From Avena insularis (lineage: Eukaryota; Streptophyta; Magnoliopsida; Poales; Poaceae), in NCBI GenBank assembly GCA_023614405.1, contig CM042697.1, positions 186,929,189 through 186,993,188 on the forward strand: a stretch of DNA of 64,000 nucleotides. Direction: 5' to 3'. This document shows positions 21,900 to 34,254 of the stretch, piece after piece. How positions within the stretch are numbered: the stretch's first letter is position 1; each line of letters starts with the position of its first letter. The notes beneath the pieces were generated by a model. That model had not been told where the DNA came from. It made no database searches and worked only from the letters and a program-made list of their open reading frames with translations. A program made the translations under genes and the position numbers.

Positions 21900-24574
21900 C
21901 AAATAATTTAAGAACAAGCAATACCATAATTATGCATCAATCAACAAGTTTTGTGACAATGCACATTGAACTAAGAATGACAACTATGCTCTCTTAATTG
22001 GTGCATAAGGATAGAAGATGGAGACTCAACAAAAAGTAAAAATAAAGGCCCTTCATATAGGGAAGTAGGGATTTCAAGTTTCATAAAGAGCTTCCAAAAA
22101 TTATGGTACTTACTAGGTTTGAGCTCTCATTGCCCCTATCATAAGCATCTTGAAGTGATTAAGGTTAAAGTGAGACAAATATGAGTTATATGCTTGACAA
22201 ATCAAAAATTGAAAATCTCATGCCCCTTGAGTACGAGTACCATTCCTCATTCTACTCAACTTTAGTCACAAGGAAGTTCTTGTCATTGTAAGTATAGGTC
22301 TATCATAGAGAACCTCCAATGGGGTACCCCTTGCCCCATGACACAGGAGCTATCGCATATCAAAATGACAACGCAACAGACAATGAGCATCTCAAAGATC
22401 TTTTTATTTACCATGAGCATGGTGTTTTTTTTCTTCTTTTCTATATTTTTTCTGAAGATGCTTCTTAGAATGCTCATTATGGTTATGCTGCAAGTTTCCA
22501 CCATGATTAGGAATGGCTTATGCTATCCTCCCAGGCGTTTCTCTAACACATATACAAACTCCATGGACTTACAAGCTCCCCTTTTATTTCACACCGACGG
22601 CATCCATCAAAAAATAACATGATATCAACTGAATATATATGTACAATGTTGAAAGAGTTCCCCATGACAGCATTGTTCTGCTAACTCCCAAATTATAATT
22701 TACAAGCATATAAGCAACATAGATGGGCACAATGGTTCAATTTTATTAAGTGCTAGACAATAAAGTGTGCCATCAAGTTCGTGAGATCTTTAACCACTAA
22801 TTTTCACATAACAAAATTTTAATTTGGAAGATAGATAAAAACATGAATATACTTGGAATGGTCGAACACACCATGAACATGAGTTTATAGTTTACTCTTT
22901 GGAATAACTTGGTTTCTTGGGAGTTGGATGCACGAGTAGATCTCGTACTCAGTATAGGTGGAGGCTAGCAAAAGATTGGGAGCGACCAACTAAGAGAGCA
23001 ATAATGGCCATGATCATGCAAAGCGACAAAACATTATTAATCAAATAATAAAATGATATTACAAGTCAAAAACTAAATCATCATGGAGGCTAAGGTGACT
23101 GGTTCATAGTCTTAACATGGTGTAAGCATGTGGCAAGTCAACCCAAATAAAGCATCAAAGGAGAATACCACAATATTATACCTTTGTATGCTAAAACAAC
23201 GCATGATTCTTTCATGGCACATTAAGTAATCTCAATTGTTTGAGACAAGTAATTTTAGAACAATAATTACTAATCATATGGTCAAAGCAACATCTAACAT
23301 GACATGATAAATTCTAAGCCACAGTCAAAACAAGCTTTGTTTTGTACCACTATAAGCATGAAACATTCTACTCTTTTCCAACACCAATTGACTTATTTGA
23401 AACAACTCACAAAGATAATAATCAATAAAGACCAGAGAGCATGTCTCACTTAACTACAAAGAATAACTAAAAAGTTCTAAGAAAAAAGAATAAGAAAACT
23501 AAAGCTAAACGCAGTGCTAGCAAAAGAGAACACTCATAGAACAATAACAGTGAAAACTAAAGTGTTCTAGCCAATGAAGAACTAGGCGTGACTTCTAAAA
23601 AATAGGTGTGTTGGGGCCCAACCAACTTATTGCAGCAAACAAAGCAAAATAAAACTAAAAACAAAAACAAAGGCGCTCAAAGAACCACACATAGTGGATA
23701 AGGTAATAAAAATGTAGTGTCTTGAAAAAAGACATGAGACTTTTATTGATGAAGAAGGGGATGCCTTGGGAAACCCCAAGATTTGATGCTTGTACCTCTT
23801 GAATATTTCTTGCGGTGACACGGGTGGCATCCCCAAGATTGAGCTTTTGTCCATACTTCATCTTATCACATTATTCTCTCCTACACTTGAAAATTTCCTT
23901 CATACAAAACTTCACACAATCTTCATTAGCAACATTAGTGTATTCAAGATAATAATCCTTTGGGTTCAGTTTCAACTCAAGTAAATCATCCATTAAAACA
24001 TATGCTACTGTATCAACTCCTTTTAAAAACTCAAGTGATCAAAAAGAACTTAAAAAGAAACCGATTAAAAGGCAAATGCAAATAATGGCAGAAATCTGTC
24101 AAAACACACCTACAGGTAAAGACCGATTTTTTCAAAAAGCTTCTATTGTTCAAATCAAAAAGTGCAAAACTAAAAACAGTTGGTTCAATACCAGGGCCAT
24201 GCACACAAAAAATTTGAGCTCAATCCGATGTTCTGTGATTTTTCACGATATTTTACAGTGAAGCTTAGAAATTTGTTTCGGGACAGCAACTTCCCCATAT
24301 CTTACTTCCCTCTCATTAGATGCTAATCTTGGCACAAAAACCACACAAAAATGATAAGAGATGTTATTACAGAGGCAATAACTTCCAAGACTCAACAAAA
24401 GAAAAACTTACTTAAATAAAAATTGGGTTATCTCCCAAGAGTGCTTTTCTTTAACGCTTTTCAGCTAGGCACATAAAGCAAGAATCAAGTATCTTCAAAT
24501 GAAGAAGCATCAAGATCAAAATTTGCTCTAATAAGAGAATCAAAAGATAGCTTCTATCTTTTTATAGGTAAGTG
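21900..24574 (-). other. Athila-AD long non-coding 3' region
   Basis: About 2.7 kb, together with 20612-20939, between the protease stop and the PPT. No ORF on either strand resembles a protein. It aligns in many blocks with the corresponding region of Athila-BC (for example 22330 with 46030, 23750 with 47280, 24290 with 54835), so it is a conserved non-coding backbone of the family rather than random filler. Confidence 0.7.
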
Positions 24575-26404
24575 TTATATACCTTTCTTGGGTGGGAATT
24601 TATATTTAATGGTGCCTTCCTTCATATCAATAATGGAACCAATAGTTCTAAGAAAAGGTCTTTCCAAAATAATAGGACAAGAAGCATTGCATTCAACATC
24701 CAAAACATAGAAATAAACAGGCACAATTGTATGGTTAACAATAATAAGAACATCATTAATTCTCCCCATAAGTTTCTTTTTATCATTATCATCAAGATGG
24801 ACATCCAAATAACAATCTTCCAATGATGGTAAATGAAGCATATCATAAATTTTTCTAGGCATAGTAGAGACACTAGCACAAAGATCACATGAATCTTTGA
24901 AATCAAAATCATTCACTTTCATATTAATTATGGGATCCCAACCATCTTCTAATTTCCCAGGAATATAAGTTTCATGTTTCAATTTTTCTTCTTTAATTTT
25001 CATGAGAGCATTTGTAAAATGTTTTGTAAAAGCCATATTCATAACACTAGCATTAGGACTTCTAGCAAGCTTTTGCCAGAACATAATTACTTCAGAAATG
25101 TTGCAACCATCAAGATCAATATCAAAATTATCATTCAAAGTAGTAGAACTATTGTTTACCATATTTTGAAATTTTTCAGCATTTTTATTGGAAAAGGTTC
25201 CATTAGGTTTGGGAAATTTTTCAAAAGAAATGGGGACTTTAGGTGGTTTGCTAGCATCAACATTACTAGTGGTGGTAATAGTACAAATTTTAGTGATACT
25301 ATTATTTCTAGCAATTTCATCTTCTCTCTCCACCTAGCATGTAATTTAGCTAACATCCTAACATTTTCATCAATTCTAACTTGAAAGCAGTTTGTTTACT
25401 AATAAAATCCTTAAGCATGACTTCTAGTTCAGAGGGTGCACTTCTATTGTTGTTGTAGGAATTTCTGTAAGAATTACCATTATTAGAAGGGTATGGCCTA
25501 TAATTATTATTACCATAAGCATTGTTGCTAAAATTATTACTTCTAATGTAGTTCATATCAACTTGTTCTTCTTGAGCAACCAAAGAGGCTAAAGGAACAT
25601 TATTTGGATCAGTATGAGCTTTTCCAGTAACAAGCATCGACATAATAGTATCAATTTTATCACTCAAGGAGGAGGTTCTTCAACAGAATTTACATTCATA
25701 CCTTGTGGAGCTCTCTCAGTGTGCTATTCAGAATAATTTATCATCATATTATCCATGAGCTTTATTGCAGCACCCAAAGTGATGGTCATAAAGGTACCTC
25801 CAGCAGCCGAATCCAACAGCTTTCATGAAGAAAAATTTAGTCCTGCATAAAAGGTTTGGATAATCATCCAAATAGTTAGTCCATGAGTGAGGCAATTCTT
25901 CACTAAAGATTTCATTCTTTCCCAAGGTTGAGCAACATGTTCATTATCAAATTGTTTAAATTTCATTATGCCACTTCTCATGGATATAATCTCAGGAGAA
26001 GGATAATATTTTCGAATGAAAGGATCTTTGCATTTAATCCAATAATCAATACTATTTTTAGGCAAAGATAGCAACCAATCTTTAGATCTTCATCTTAAAG
26101 AGAAAGGAAACAATTTAAGGTTAATATTATCTCCATCTATATCCTTATATTTTTTCATCTCACAAAGTTCAACAAAATTATTAAGGTGAGTAGCAGGATC
26201 ATCAGTACTAGCACCAGAGAATTTCTCTTTCATAGCAAGATTCAGCAAAGTAGGTTTAATTTCATAGAAAGTAGCTTCAAGAACAGGTGGAGGAATAGGT
26301 GTGCAAATGGAATCGCTGTTGTTTGTTCTAGTGAAGTCACACAACTTAGTGTTCTCTAGAGTAGTCATTTTTGCAAGATTAAACCAAACCAACAAAAATA
26401 GCAA
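24575..26404 (-). pseudogene. Athila-AD gag and protease, frameshifted
   Basis: Starts near 26368 (MTTLENTKLCDF). The gag part carries KPTLLNLAMKEKFSGAS, DPATHLNNFVELC and, after frame breaks near 26085 and 25815, an Asn/Tyr-rich linker (NNAYGNNNYRPYPSNNG, about 25500). The last open piece (25333-24575, 252 codons) is an Athila-type retropepsin with DLCASVSTMPRKIYDML and PIILERPFLRTIGSIIDMKE. The usual DLGAS active site reads DLCAS, so the active-site Gly is replaced by Cys. The frame closes at KFPPKKGI just before 24575, and no RT follows. The same slot in Athila-BC holds an unrelated ORF. Confidence 0.85.
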
Positions 26405-26588
26405 CTAAAGTAGGAACTAATTTTGTTGTGTTTTTGATAAAAATAAGAAAACCAAACAAATCTAAAGAAACAAAGCAAAACAAAAACAAAGTAACGAGAT
26501 TGGTTGTGAGAGACTCCCCTTGTAGGAATCTTCTTTCTCCCAGAAAAGATTTTTGACGAGGAGGAAGAGATTGACGTTGTCCTATATC

Positions 26589-26606
26589 TCCCTAGCAATG
26601 GCGCCA
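26589..26606 (-). promoter_or_regulatory. Athila-AD primer binding site
   Basis: Reads TGGCGCCATTGCTAGGGA on the minus strand, 8 nt after the 5' LTR. It differs by a few bases from the tRNA-Asp type PBS TGGCGCCGTTGCCGGGGA of this group. Confidence 0.85.
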
Positions 26607-26614
26607 GAAAATCT

Positions 26615-28174
26615 TGATATGGCTCGGTTACTGTAGAGCCTGCTGGGAAACCCCAAGAGCAATGTATGATGAGCACAACAACAAGTTTTTCCTCAGTTGT
26701 GAAACCAAGGTTATGGAACCAGTAGGAGAAAGGAAAGAGCTCCCAAGGTGTTTCTAGCAAAGTGGAACCCTCACAATAGAGCCAAAATACTTTTCTCCAA
26801 CTTATAGTGAGGTTGTCAAGCTCAGTGGTTTTGCTGAAAACAAAGGATTAAACATATAGTGTGGAAGATAGTAATTGCTTGTAGTAATTGCAGAAAGTAA
26901 AAAGTAGATAGTAGATGGAATATCAATGGGAAGGAATGGACCGGGGTCCACAGTTCACTAGAGGTGTTTCTCCATAAGATAAATAACAAGTTGGGTGAAC
27001 AAATTATAGTTGGGCCATTGACATATAGAGAATGCATAACAATGCATATACATGGCATGATGATCACTATGAGATTCGTTTGGGCATTACAACATAATAC
27101 ATAGACCGTAATCCAACTACATCTATGACTAATAATCCACCTCTAGGATACCATCCGAACAACCCTCGGGTATTAAGTTGCAAGCAACAGATAATTGCAT
27201 TAAGCAAAGTATGTAAAGTAAACAATACAATTACCCTTTTACAAAGGATTGGTGTTTTCTCCTAGTAGCAATAGCACATCTACAACCTTAGAGGTTTCCG
27301 TCACTCCCCCAGATTACTAGAGGCATGATCCTACTATCGAGCATAAATACTCCCTCTTGGAGACACAAGAAACTACTTGGCTAGAGTAAATACTAGCAAT
27401 GGAGAGCATGCAAGATCACAAATAACATAGACATGATAGAATCAATAATCAATCTTGACATAGTACTCAATATCCATCGGATGCCAACAAACACAACATT
27501 TAGGATTACAAATAGATGATCTTGATCATGATAGGCAGCTCATAAGATCTAAACATGATAGCACAAAGAGGAATAACAACCATCTAGCTACTGCTATGGA
27601 CCCATAGTACAAGGATGAACTACTCACGCATCACTCCGGAGGCTGACATGGTGATTAAGAAGGCCTCCGGGATGATCTCCCCTCTTCGGCAGGGTGCCAG
27701 GAAGAGCTTCAGATCCCTCCCAATCTAGGGACGATGGTGGCGGCGGCTATGGACTTTTTCGTGGAATTCTGATCGGGTCCTTAGGGTTTTGTCCTCTGGG
27801 GGGTTTATATAGGCGAAGGGGCAAGGTCGGTAGAGGTCCAGAGGGGCCACACTAGGGAGGCGCGTCCCCCCTGGCTGCCCCTGGGCTAGGTGTGGCCGCC
27901 CTGGGGTGCGCGTCCCTCTGGCCTGTGGACTCTGTCTTCTCCTCTGAAAAATAGGAAGTTCGGCTTTTGGTTCGTCCAATTCCGAGAATATTTCTTTACT
28001 AGGTTTTCTGAAACCAAAAACAGCAGAAAACAGGAACTGGCACTATGGCATCTTGTCAATAGGTTAGTTCCAGAAAATGTATAAAAATGCCTCGAAGTAT
28101 AGACAAAACATAAGATAGTTGGTAGAAAGCAAGCATGGAGCATCAAAAATTATAGATATGTTTGCGATGTATCA
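26615..28174 (-). repeat. Athila-AD 5' LTR (1.56 kb)
   Basis: Complete: the right end is TGATACATC on the minus strand, the left end is CATATCA followed by 8 nt and the PBS. A minus-strand TATA box (TATATAAACC) lies at 27811-27802. It matches the truncated 3' LTR at 19876-20594 and, more distantly, the LTRs at 31254-32875 and 56311-57920. Confidence 0.9.
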
Positions 28175-29034
28175 GAAGACCGCTCCGCCGGATGTCCAAC
28201 GCCCGAGAAGGTTACGTTCCGGCCTCCAAGGTGGAAACTACAAAGTCGGCGTTGACCGCCATGGAAGAGCGGATGGCAGTGTTGGAGAAGGAGTTGGAGA
28301 CCGCGAAAGAGGAGTTGACTTCGTCTGAGTAGATGGCCAAGGCCGCTGTCATCACGGCGGACGGCGAGCGGAAGGTCTCCGATGCATTGGTTGCTGGTCT
28401 ACAAGATCAGTTGATGGCCTTGTATGAATTCAGCACAGAGCAATGTCATCCGCTTCTTGGTAAGCATTTCTTTGATATCTTCTTTGTAGTGGCGACGAGT
28501 CCCCGAGCAGGCGGGTCGCCACGCCAGCGAGTCCCCAAGTGGGTGAAGCTGAGGGTGTGTGCCCTTGCGATTCTGACTTGATTTTGTTGCATGGGCGATA
28601 TGCGACAGAGATCCTGAGGTGCAGACGTACGACGCCAGGAGGTGCGTGACTATGTTGGTGGACTCGGCCATCCTCTCGGTGGCGTGCATCCGGGCTGTTC
28701 TCCAAGGGATCCCGCCCACCGAAGTGATCCGTAGAGGGTTGATGGAGGTGTGGTGCTACCTTGAAGAGGCGCCGGACGTGGTCGACGGATGGCACAGTCG
28801 GCCTTTCGCCGCAGGGCCACGACTACGCTGAGTCTTGGACTCGCGCACTTCCCCGATGACTTCAACCTCGATGATGTCACCAGCGGTTACCCTTCGGCGA
28901 CTGACTCGGTGGAGATCTCGGAGGTGCTGAAGCTAACCGCTAGGGCAGTTCCTTACGCCGAGCAGGTGTTGGCGATGGGAGACTTGCTGCCATACCAGGA
29001 GACGGTGGCGGCACCGAATGACTCTGAGCCGTAG
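28175..29034 (+). pseudogene. Tat2 antisense ORF, C-terminal part
   Basis: Plus-strand coding sequence, opposite to Tat2 gag-pol. The first exon piece (about 28226-28459) encodes a coiled coil (MAVLEKELETAKEEL) with one in-frame TAG at 28329-28331. A GT-AG intron fits at 28460-28608. The next exon encodes YDARRCVTMLVDSAILSVAC and PPTEVIRRGLMEVWCYLEE, changes frame near 28825, and ends DFNLDDVTSGYPS...APNDSEP at 29034. Position, orientation, coiled coil and C-terminal character match the Tat1 antisense gene. The N-terminal domain is removed by the Athila-AD insertion. Function is unknown. Confidence 0.75.
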
Positions 29035-29983
29035 CATCACGAACTGAAGTCGGAGCAGCCCTTCCGGTCGGTCATGGTGAAGATCCTAACGAACTACCTG
29101 GCAAACCGGTGGGATCCCTTCATCTGGGTTAGGGGTGGTGGCGGCGCATCGTCTTCAAAGCCTGCGGATAAGCAAGTGCCTTGGGGATTTTTGTATTAGT
29201 AATAGAGAGTAGATCTATTGTATGAATCCTTGATCATGAACAAAGTATTTTGTTGCTAAGGGAATGGAAAAATGTTTAATCAATTCGAGTTACTTTGTGA
29301 TTTTGTTTTTTGTGCGAGTCCTTGAGCGCGTCCACCCTTTAATGGGTTTACCTCACGTGTTTGTAAGTTCGTTTTTGAGAATGTTAGTTAGTTAGAGTTG
29401 ACTCACCGTGGCTCGTGGATCCAGTCGCTTGGCGACCCCAAGGCATGCTCTATACTTGGCTATTTTCCCGGGCGCAAGCAGGGTCAGTTAGGCAAGTCCC
29501 CGAGCATGGTAGTTAGCCGTTCTAGTCGCATGCCCAAGGTAGGTGAGGATGTGGTGTGTTCTTTGTAATGCGTCGCTCCACGTGGCTTGGAGAGCCAGTC
29601 ACGTGGAGAGTCCGGGGCACGCTCTCATACTTGGTGTGTTCCCGAGCCGTGTGGGTTTAGACTTAGGCGAGTCCCCGATTGTGGTACTTAACCGTTTGAG
29701 TCAATGTGCCGAGGATGTGGAGGACCGGTCGCTGTATGAAGCGTGTACGATTGTCTTGGCATGGTGGGCCATTCGAGCGGGGCGACTCTGATGGGGGCTC
29801 CGGGTTGGCATTTTCATGGACGACGCAAGGCTCGAATACTTTCGGTGCCCTTGTGCCAAACTAGTTAGACGTGTCTGTCACTCAGCCAAGGGTTGACTTC
29901 CATGGGTAGCGTATTTCTAAGATTACGAGTGCGGTTGTCACAAGGATTTGGCGAGTAGGAACAATTTGTGTGAGTCGAGTTTA
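29035..29983. other. Tat2 spacer between antisense ORF and integrase
   Basis: About 950 bp with no convincing ORF. Phrases such as GAGTCCCCGA and a GTGCGAGTC-like motif recur, and GGGGGCTCCGG occurs at 29794, reminiscent of the CTCGGGGGCT motifs in the same part of Tat1. Confidence 0.5.
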
Positions 29984-31230
29984 TTATATTGCATGGCGGG
30001 GGGAGTACAAGTCGGAGTTATACGTACAGAACTTACTTAGGTGGTTTACATTCCATGGCCGCTTAACATCGAGTTGACCGTCACCTCGTACATTGATCAG
30101 GTAGTAGGCGTCATTGCCGAGGACTCGACCTATGGAGAATGGTCCCTCCCACGGGGGACAGAGCTTGTGTATGCCCTTCTTGTCCTGGATCAGTCGTAGG
30201 ACCAGGTCTCCTTCCTGGAAGGTGCGAGTCCGGACTCGGCGGCTGTGGTAGCGGCGGAGTCCCTGCTGGTAGATGGCGGTGCGGGAGATAGCTAGGGTGC
30301 ATACTTCGTCGAGATGTTCGACCCCATCTTGGCGTGCTAGCTCGTTGTCGCCCTCCGCGTAGTTGACGACCCGAGGTGAGTCGTGTTCCAGGCCAGTTGG
30401 CATGACGGCCTCAGCGCCGTACACCATGAAGAAGGGCGTAAACCCTGTTGATCAGTTGATGGAGGTGCGAATGCCCCATATAACGGAGGGAGCTCTTCGA
30501 CCTAGCATCCCGGAGTTCGCTCGAGGGGAACTTGCAGTCGCAGCTTAAGGCCATGGAGGATGCTTTTATTTGCATGTTCTGCCTGGCCGTTTGACTCCGG
30601 GTGGGCGACTAAGGCGAGGTCGAGCCGTATGTTGTGCTCCTCGCAGAATTTGTCCATGGCGCCAGTTGCGAAGTTGGTGCCGTTGTCCGTGGTGATGCTG
30701 TGCGGGAATCTGTAGCGGTAGATGAGCTCATGGAGGAATTTGTTGGCGGTCTTCCCATCGCACTTCGGGACTGGCTTGGCCTCGACCCACTTGGTGAATT
30801 TTTCGACTGCGACTAGGAGGTGGGTGTAGCCAAAAGGAGCATTTTTGTAGGGGCCCACCATGTCCATGCTCCACACGGCGAATGGCCACGTGTTGGGTAT
30901 CATCTTCAGTGCCGAGATAGGGATGTGTGTCTGGTTGGCGTACTTCTGGCACCCGGTGCAGCGTTGGACGATGTTGACAGCGTCGGCATGCACGGTGAGC
31001 CAGTAGAAGCCATGTCGCATGACCTTGGCGACTAGAGGCCGGGCGTTGGTGTCGTGGCCGCAGTCGTCGGCGTGAATATCCTGGAGGATATTGCGTCCTT
31101 CCCCTGATTAGACGCATCGTTGGAACATGTCGGTCACGCTGCGCTTGTAGAGCTCGTCGTTGATGATGACAAAGGATTTGCAGCATCACACTATCATGTG
31201 TGCCTCCATTTTGTCCGAAGGAAGCATCCC
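29984..31230 (-). pseudogene. Tat2 integrase
   Basis: Zinc region: DDCGHD near 31060 and CTGCQKYA near 30950. Catalytic core: Asp (30864-30862, SMDMVGP), Asp (30687-30685, TTDNGTN) and Glu (30579-30577, NGQAEHANK), giving D,D-35-E, so all three acidic residues survive. The frame breaks near 30480-30500. The C-terminal part (30427-29984) ends NHLSKFCT, with EGDLVLRLIQDKKG typical of the lineage and no chromodomain. The upstream spacer (31230-31100) has a stop at about 31107. Athila-BC separates it from its own RNase H. Confidence 0.87.
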
Positions 31231-31253
31231 GCTGTCAAGGTAGGCGAGGTATG

Positions 31254-32875
31254 TGATGGCGCCTTGTTGACGAGGGAGCTTCTTTCTTTATTCCCCGGCA
31301 ACAGAGCCAGAAAAGCCTTGATGATGCTCGACGTGGCACTTCGTTGGTAACCCCAAGCGCATGGTGTGAAGAGCAAGCAGCAAGTTTTCCCTCAGTTGAG
31401 ACTGAGGTTGTCGAACCATAAGGAGGAAGGAAACGTCACACAGGTGTTGCAAGCAACACGGAGACCTACATAGCACAAAATCAAGACTTTGCCCCAATGA
31501 ATCAGTGAGGTTGTCAAGCTCACTAGTTTGCTGTAACAAAGGATTAAACATATGGTGTGGAAGGTAATGGTTTGCAGCATGTAAACAGGTAACAGTGGAA
31601 GATGTATCAATGTTAAAGATTGGACCAGGGTCCATAGTTCACTAGAGGTGCTCTCCTTATATAAACAACATGGCATGAAGGGTAAACAAATTATAGCAGA
31701 GCAATTGACAGGAATTGAGCAAGGCATAACAATCCAATTATTAGTTAGAAAGATCCTATGAGATTCGATTGGGCAATACAACAAGATACATAGACCGCCA
31801 TCCAACTACATCTATGACTAGAAGTCCACCTTCAGGTTATCATCCGAACCCCCTCCAGTATTAAGTTGCAAGCAACAGACAACTCCTTTAAGCAAAGTGT
31901 GTAAGGTAAACAATCCACATGTTCCATGAACAAGAGACCGTTGTTTTCTCCCTAGTAGCAATAGCACATATACAACCGAAGAGATTATTGTCACTTCCCT
32001 TGGAAACTAGCGGCATGAACCCACTATCGAGCATAAATACCCCCTCTTGGAGTCACTAGCAACTACTTGGCCAAGATAGCTACTAACAACGGAGAGCATG
32101 CAAGATCACAAATAACATAGACATGATAGAATCATAAATACAAAACCATTAATCAAACCAACATAATAATCTCAATATCCATCGGTTCCCCGCAAACACA
32201 ACATGCATGATTACAAATAGATTATATCTTGATCATGAACGGAGCTCACAAGATCTATACATGAAAGCACAAAGGAGGAGATACAACCATCTAGATACTA
32301 CATGGACCCATAGTCCAAGGTGGAACTACTCACGCATCATACCAGAGAGAAGGCCTCCGGGATGATCTCCCCTCTGGGAGGGTGCCGGGAAGAACTTCAG
32401 ACCCCCCTGATCTAGGGACGACGGTGGCAGCGGCTATAGAAGGTTTCGTGGAATATTGATCGGGGACTTAGGTTTTAGGCATCGGGGGCTTCTTATAGGC
32501 GAAGAGGCAAGGCCGGGAGGCTACCAGGGGTCCCACAACCTGCCTAGGTGTGGGACGACCCCTGGCCATGCCCAGGGGGGGGGGGGGGGGGTTGGCTCCC
32601 CTGGCCCGCTTCTCCATCTACCCTCTAGACTTCTTGTTCCCCACGGAAAGTAATTGACTTTGACGTTTGTCCCATCCAATTCCGCGAATATTTCTTTACT
32701 AACTTTTCTGAAACCAAAAACAGCAGAAAACAGGCATCTGGCACTATTGCAACTTGTTAAGAGGTTAGTACCAGAAAACATGTAAAAAGCACCTCAAAGT
32801 GTAGACAAGTAAAGCAAAGTAGATACTAAACAAGCATGGAGCATAAAAAATTATAGATACGTTTCTGACATATCA
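31254..32875 (-). repeat. Athila-BC 3' LTR (1.62 kb)
   Basis: Left end TGATGGCGCC, right end GACATATCA, and collinear with 56311-57920. Compared with the Athila-AD LTR, its 3' end (left side here) is about 65 bp longer and contains a PBS-like stretch (rc of 31292-31310). A run of 17 G (32575-32591) stands where the other copy has about 7. Confidence 0.9.
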
Positions 32876-34202
32876 ACATCCCAAGGCTTAACTCCCGCTT
32901 GTCCTCGAGTAGGTAAGTGATAAAAGAATAATTATTGAGGTGACATGCTGTAACATCCCAAAAATATTAAACTAGAATCATCAAACTCTAATCACCAAAT
33001 TTAGGGTTAACAAAAACTTTTCAAATTAAAAATATGAAAGCATTCATATGAGTGTGCATTAAAATTTGGATTCTTTTGAATTGCCATGATTATGTGTTTA
33101 TTTGCTTGTAAAATGATTCTTAGGTGAAATAAACATCATATAAACAATCCCCAAAGTTTTCCCAAAGACAACCAAATTAAGTGAATGGTCACTTTGGCCA
33201 ATTTAACTCCCATGCCTATTTTGGCTATCTCTAACTTTCAGAACTTAACAGAAACATGTATAGATCTTTGCACCCCTTGATAGTACTCATAACAAGGTAC
33301 CAAGGCCCACTTTGTGATCATCCAAAAACATTCAAATGCTTAGTTTAAAGGACAGTTTAAAATTGAATCTATTTCATATGGGAAGATCCCACTTTTTCAA
33401 AAACCACTCAAACAAGCTCAATTTTTAAAAACCAAGCATCCACAGTATCACCAGCACATGCCTAGCACACCCACCAAAACTCTTTTCAAAATTCAAAACT
33501 TGAGTTCATGCGGCCATTTCATCAAACAGGTTGCAGATGCAAATCAAACAAAATCAAAACACTATGTTGAGCAGTGTTTTGGGCCTAACTTGTTCCCTCT
33601 CTGGACACCACTAGCCTTAGTAGATCATCTAACAACCTTAACTAATCACTAGCACTACTGTAAGCTGGCCATTGTCATCAATGGTGTGCAGGCCGAGAGC
33701 ACCATTGCCACCCCATAGTCGACAGCATGCTACGAGCAACACTAGCCTCGCCAACCTTGTCTGGGAGTAAGCTAGCACCCCACCGCCACTCCCTGTCCTA
33801 GCCGCGAGCAATGCCAGCCACTAGACCACACGCCCAAGCCATGCAAGCCGCTCTGCAAGCATGCCAAGAGCGCGCCCCGTGCGCCACGCTCAACAGACGC
33901 CCACAGACCGCGCGCCGCCCTTGCCGCGTGAACGCGTGATCACCACCGTCCCAGCAACCCCGCAGACACGCCCGTTCGCTGCCGCGCGGACCATGCACAC
34001 TGTGCGCCATTAAAACTTCCATCGGGCACGCTCAGAGCACCGCAGCGTTCCGACTGATCAGCACCGCCCCACGCCTAGCCACCACGCCGTTGAGCTTCGC
34101 TAGGGAGCACAACACCGCCCCCTACCATCGCCCACGCCGATAGCCCTCTATACCGTCGACCACGATGAGCTCAGCTTGCGCCCGTCTGTCCCCTCTCGCC
34201 AC

Positions 34203-34210
34203 TATAAATA
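34203..34210 (+). promoter_or_regulatory. TATA box of the solo LTR
   Basis: TATAAATA within the context CACTATAAATAGAGG, in a GC-rich promoter-like region. The Copia inserted about 45 bp downstream, near the expected transcription start. Confidence 0.6.
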
Positions 34211-34254
34211 GAGGCATCCCCCGCTCGAATTCTTCACACCATTCTACTCCCCTC

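Larger units (their letters stand above)
19876..28174 (-). mobile_element. Athila-AD: non-autonomous Athila-like Gypsy element with gag-protease only
   Basis: Read on the minus strand: 5' LTR (26615-28174), PBS (26589-26606), gag and protease (26404-24575), about 3 kb of non-coding sequence, PPT and 3' LTR (19876-20594, cut by the Tekay insertion). No RT, RNase H or integrase motif is found, so it depends on other elements. The LTRs resemble the Triticeae Athila group that includes Sabrina and WHAM. The surviving LTR parts differ by roughly 7-9% by eye. The right flank (GAAGA, 28175-28179) belongs to the antisense ORF of Tat2; the matching left TSD is outside the window. It contains a hAT-like insertion. 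Confidence 0.88.

Noticed and set aside
31319..31330. TGATGATGCTC taken as the left end of the Athila-BC 3' LTR
   Set aside because: This is where the AD-type LTR would end, but similarity between both BC LTRs extends 65 bp further left. Only the boundary at 31254 gives a TSD (GTATG) that matches 57921-57925.
32575..32591. 17-bp poly-G as a G-quadruplex or regulatory element
   Set aside because: The other LTR has about 7 G at this place. Replication slippage or assembly error is the simplest explanation.
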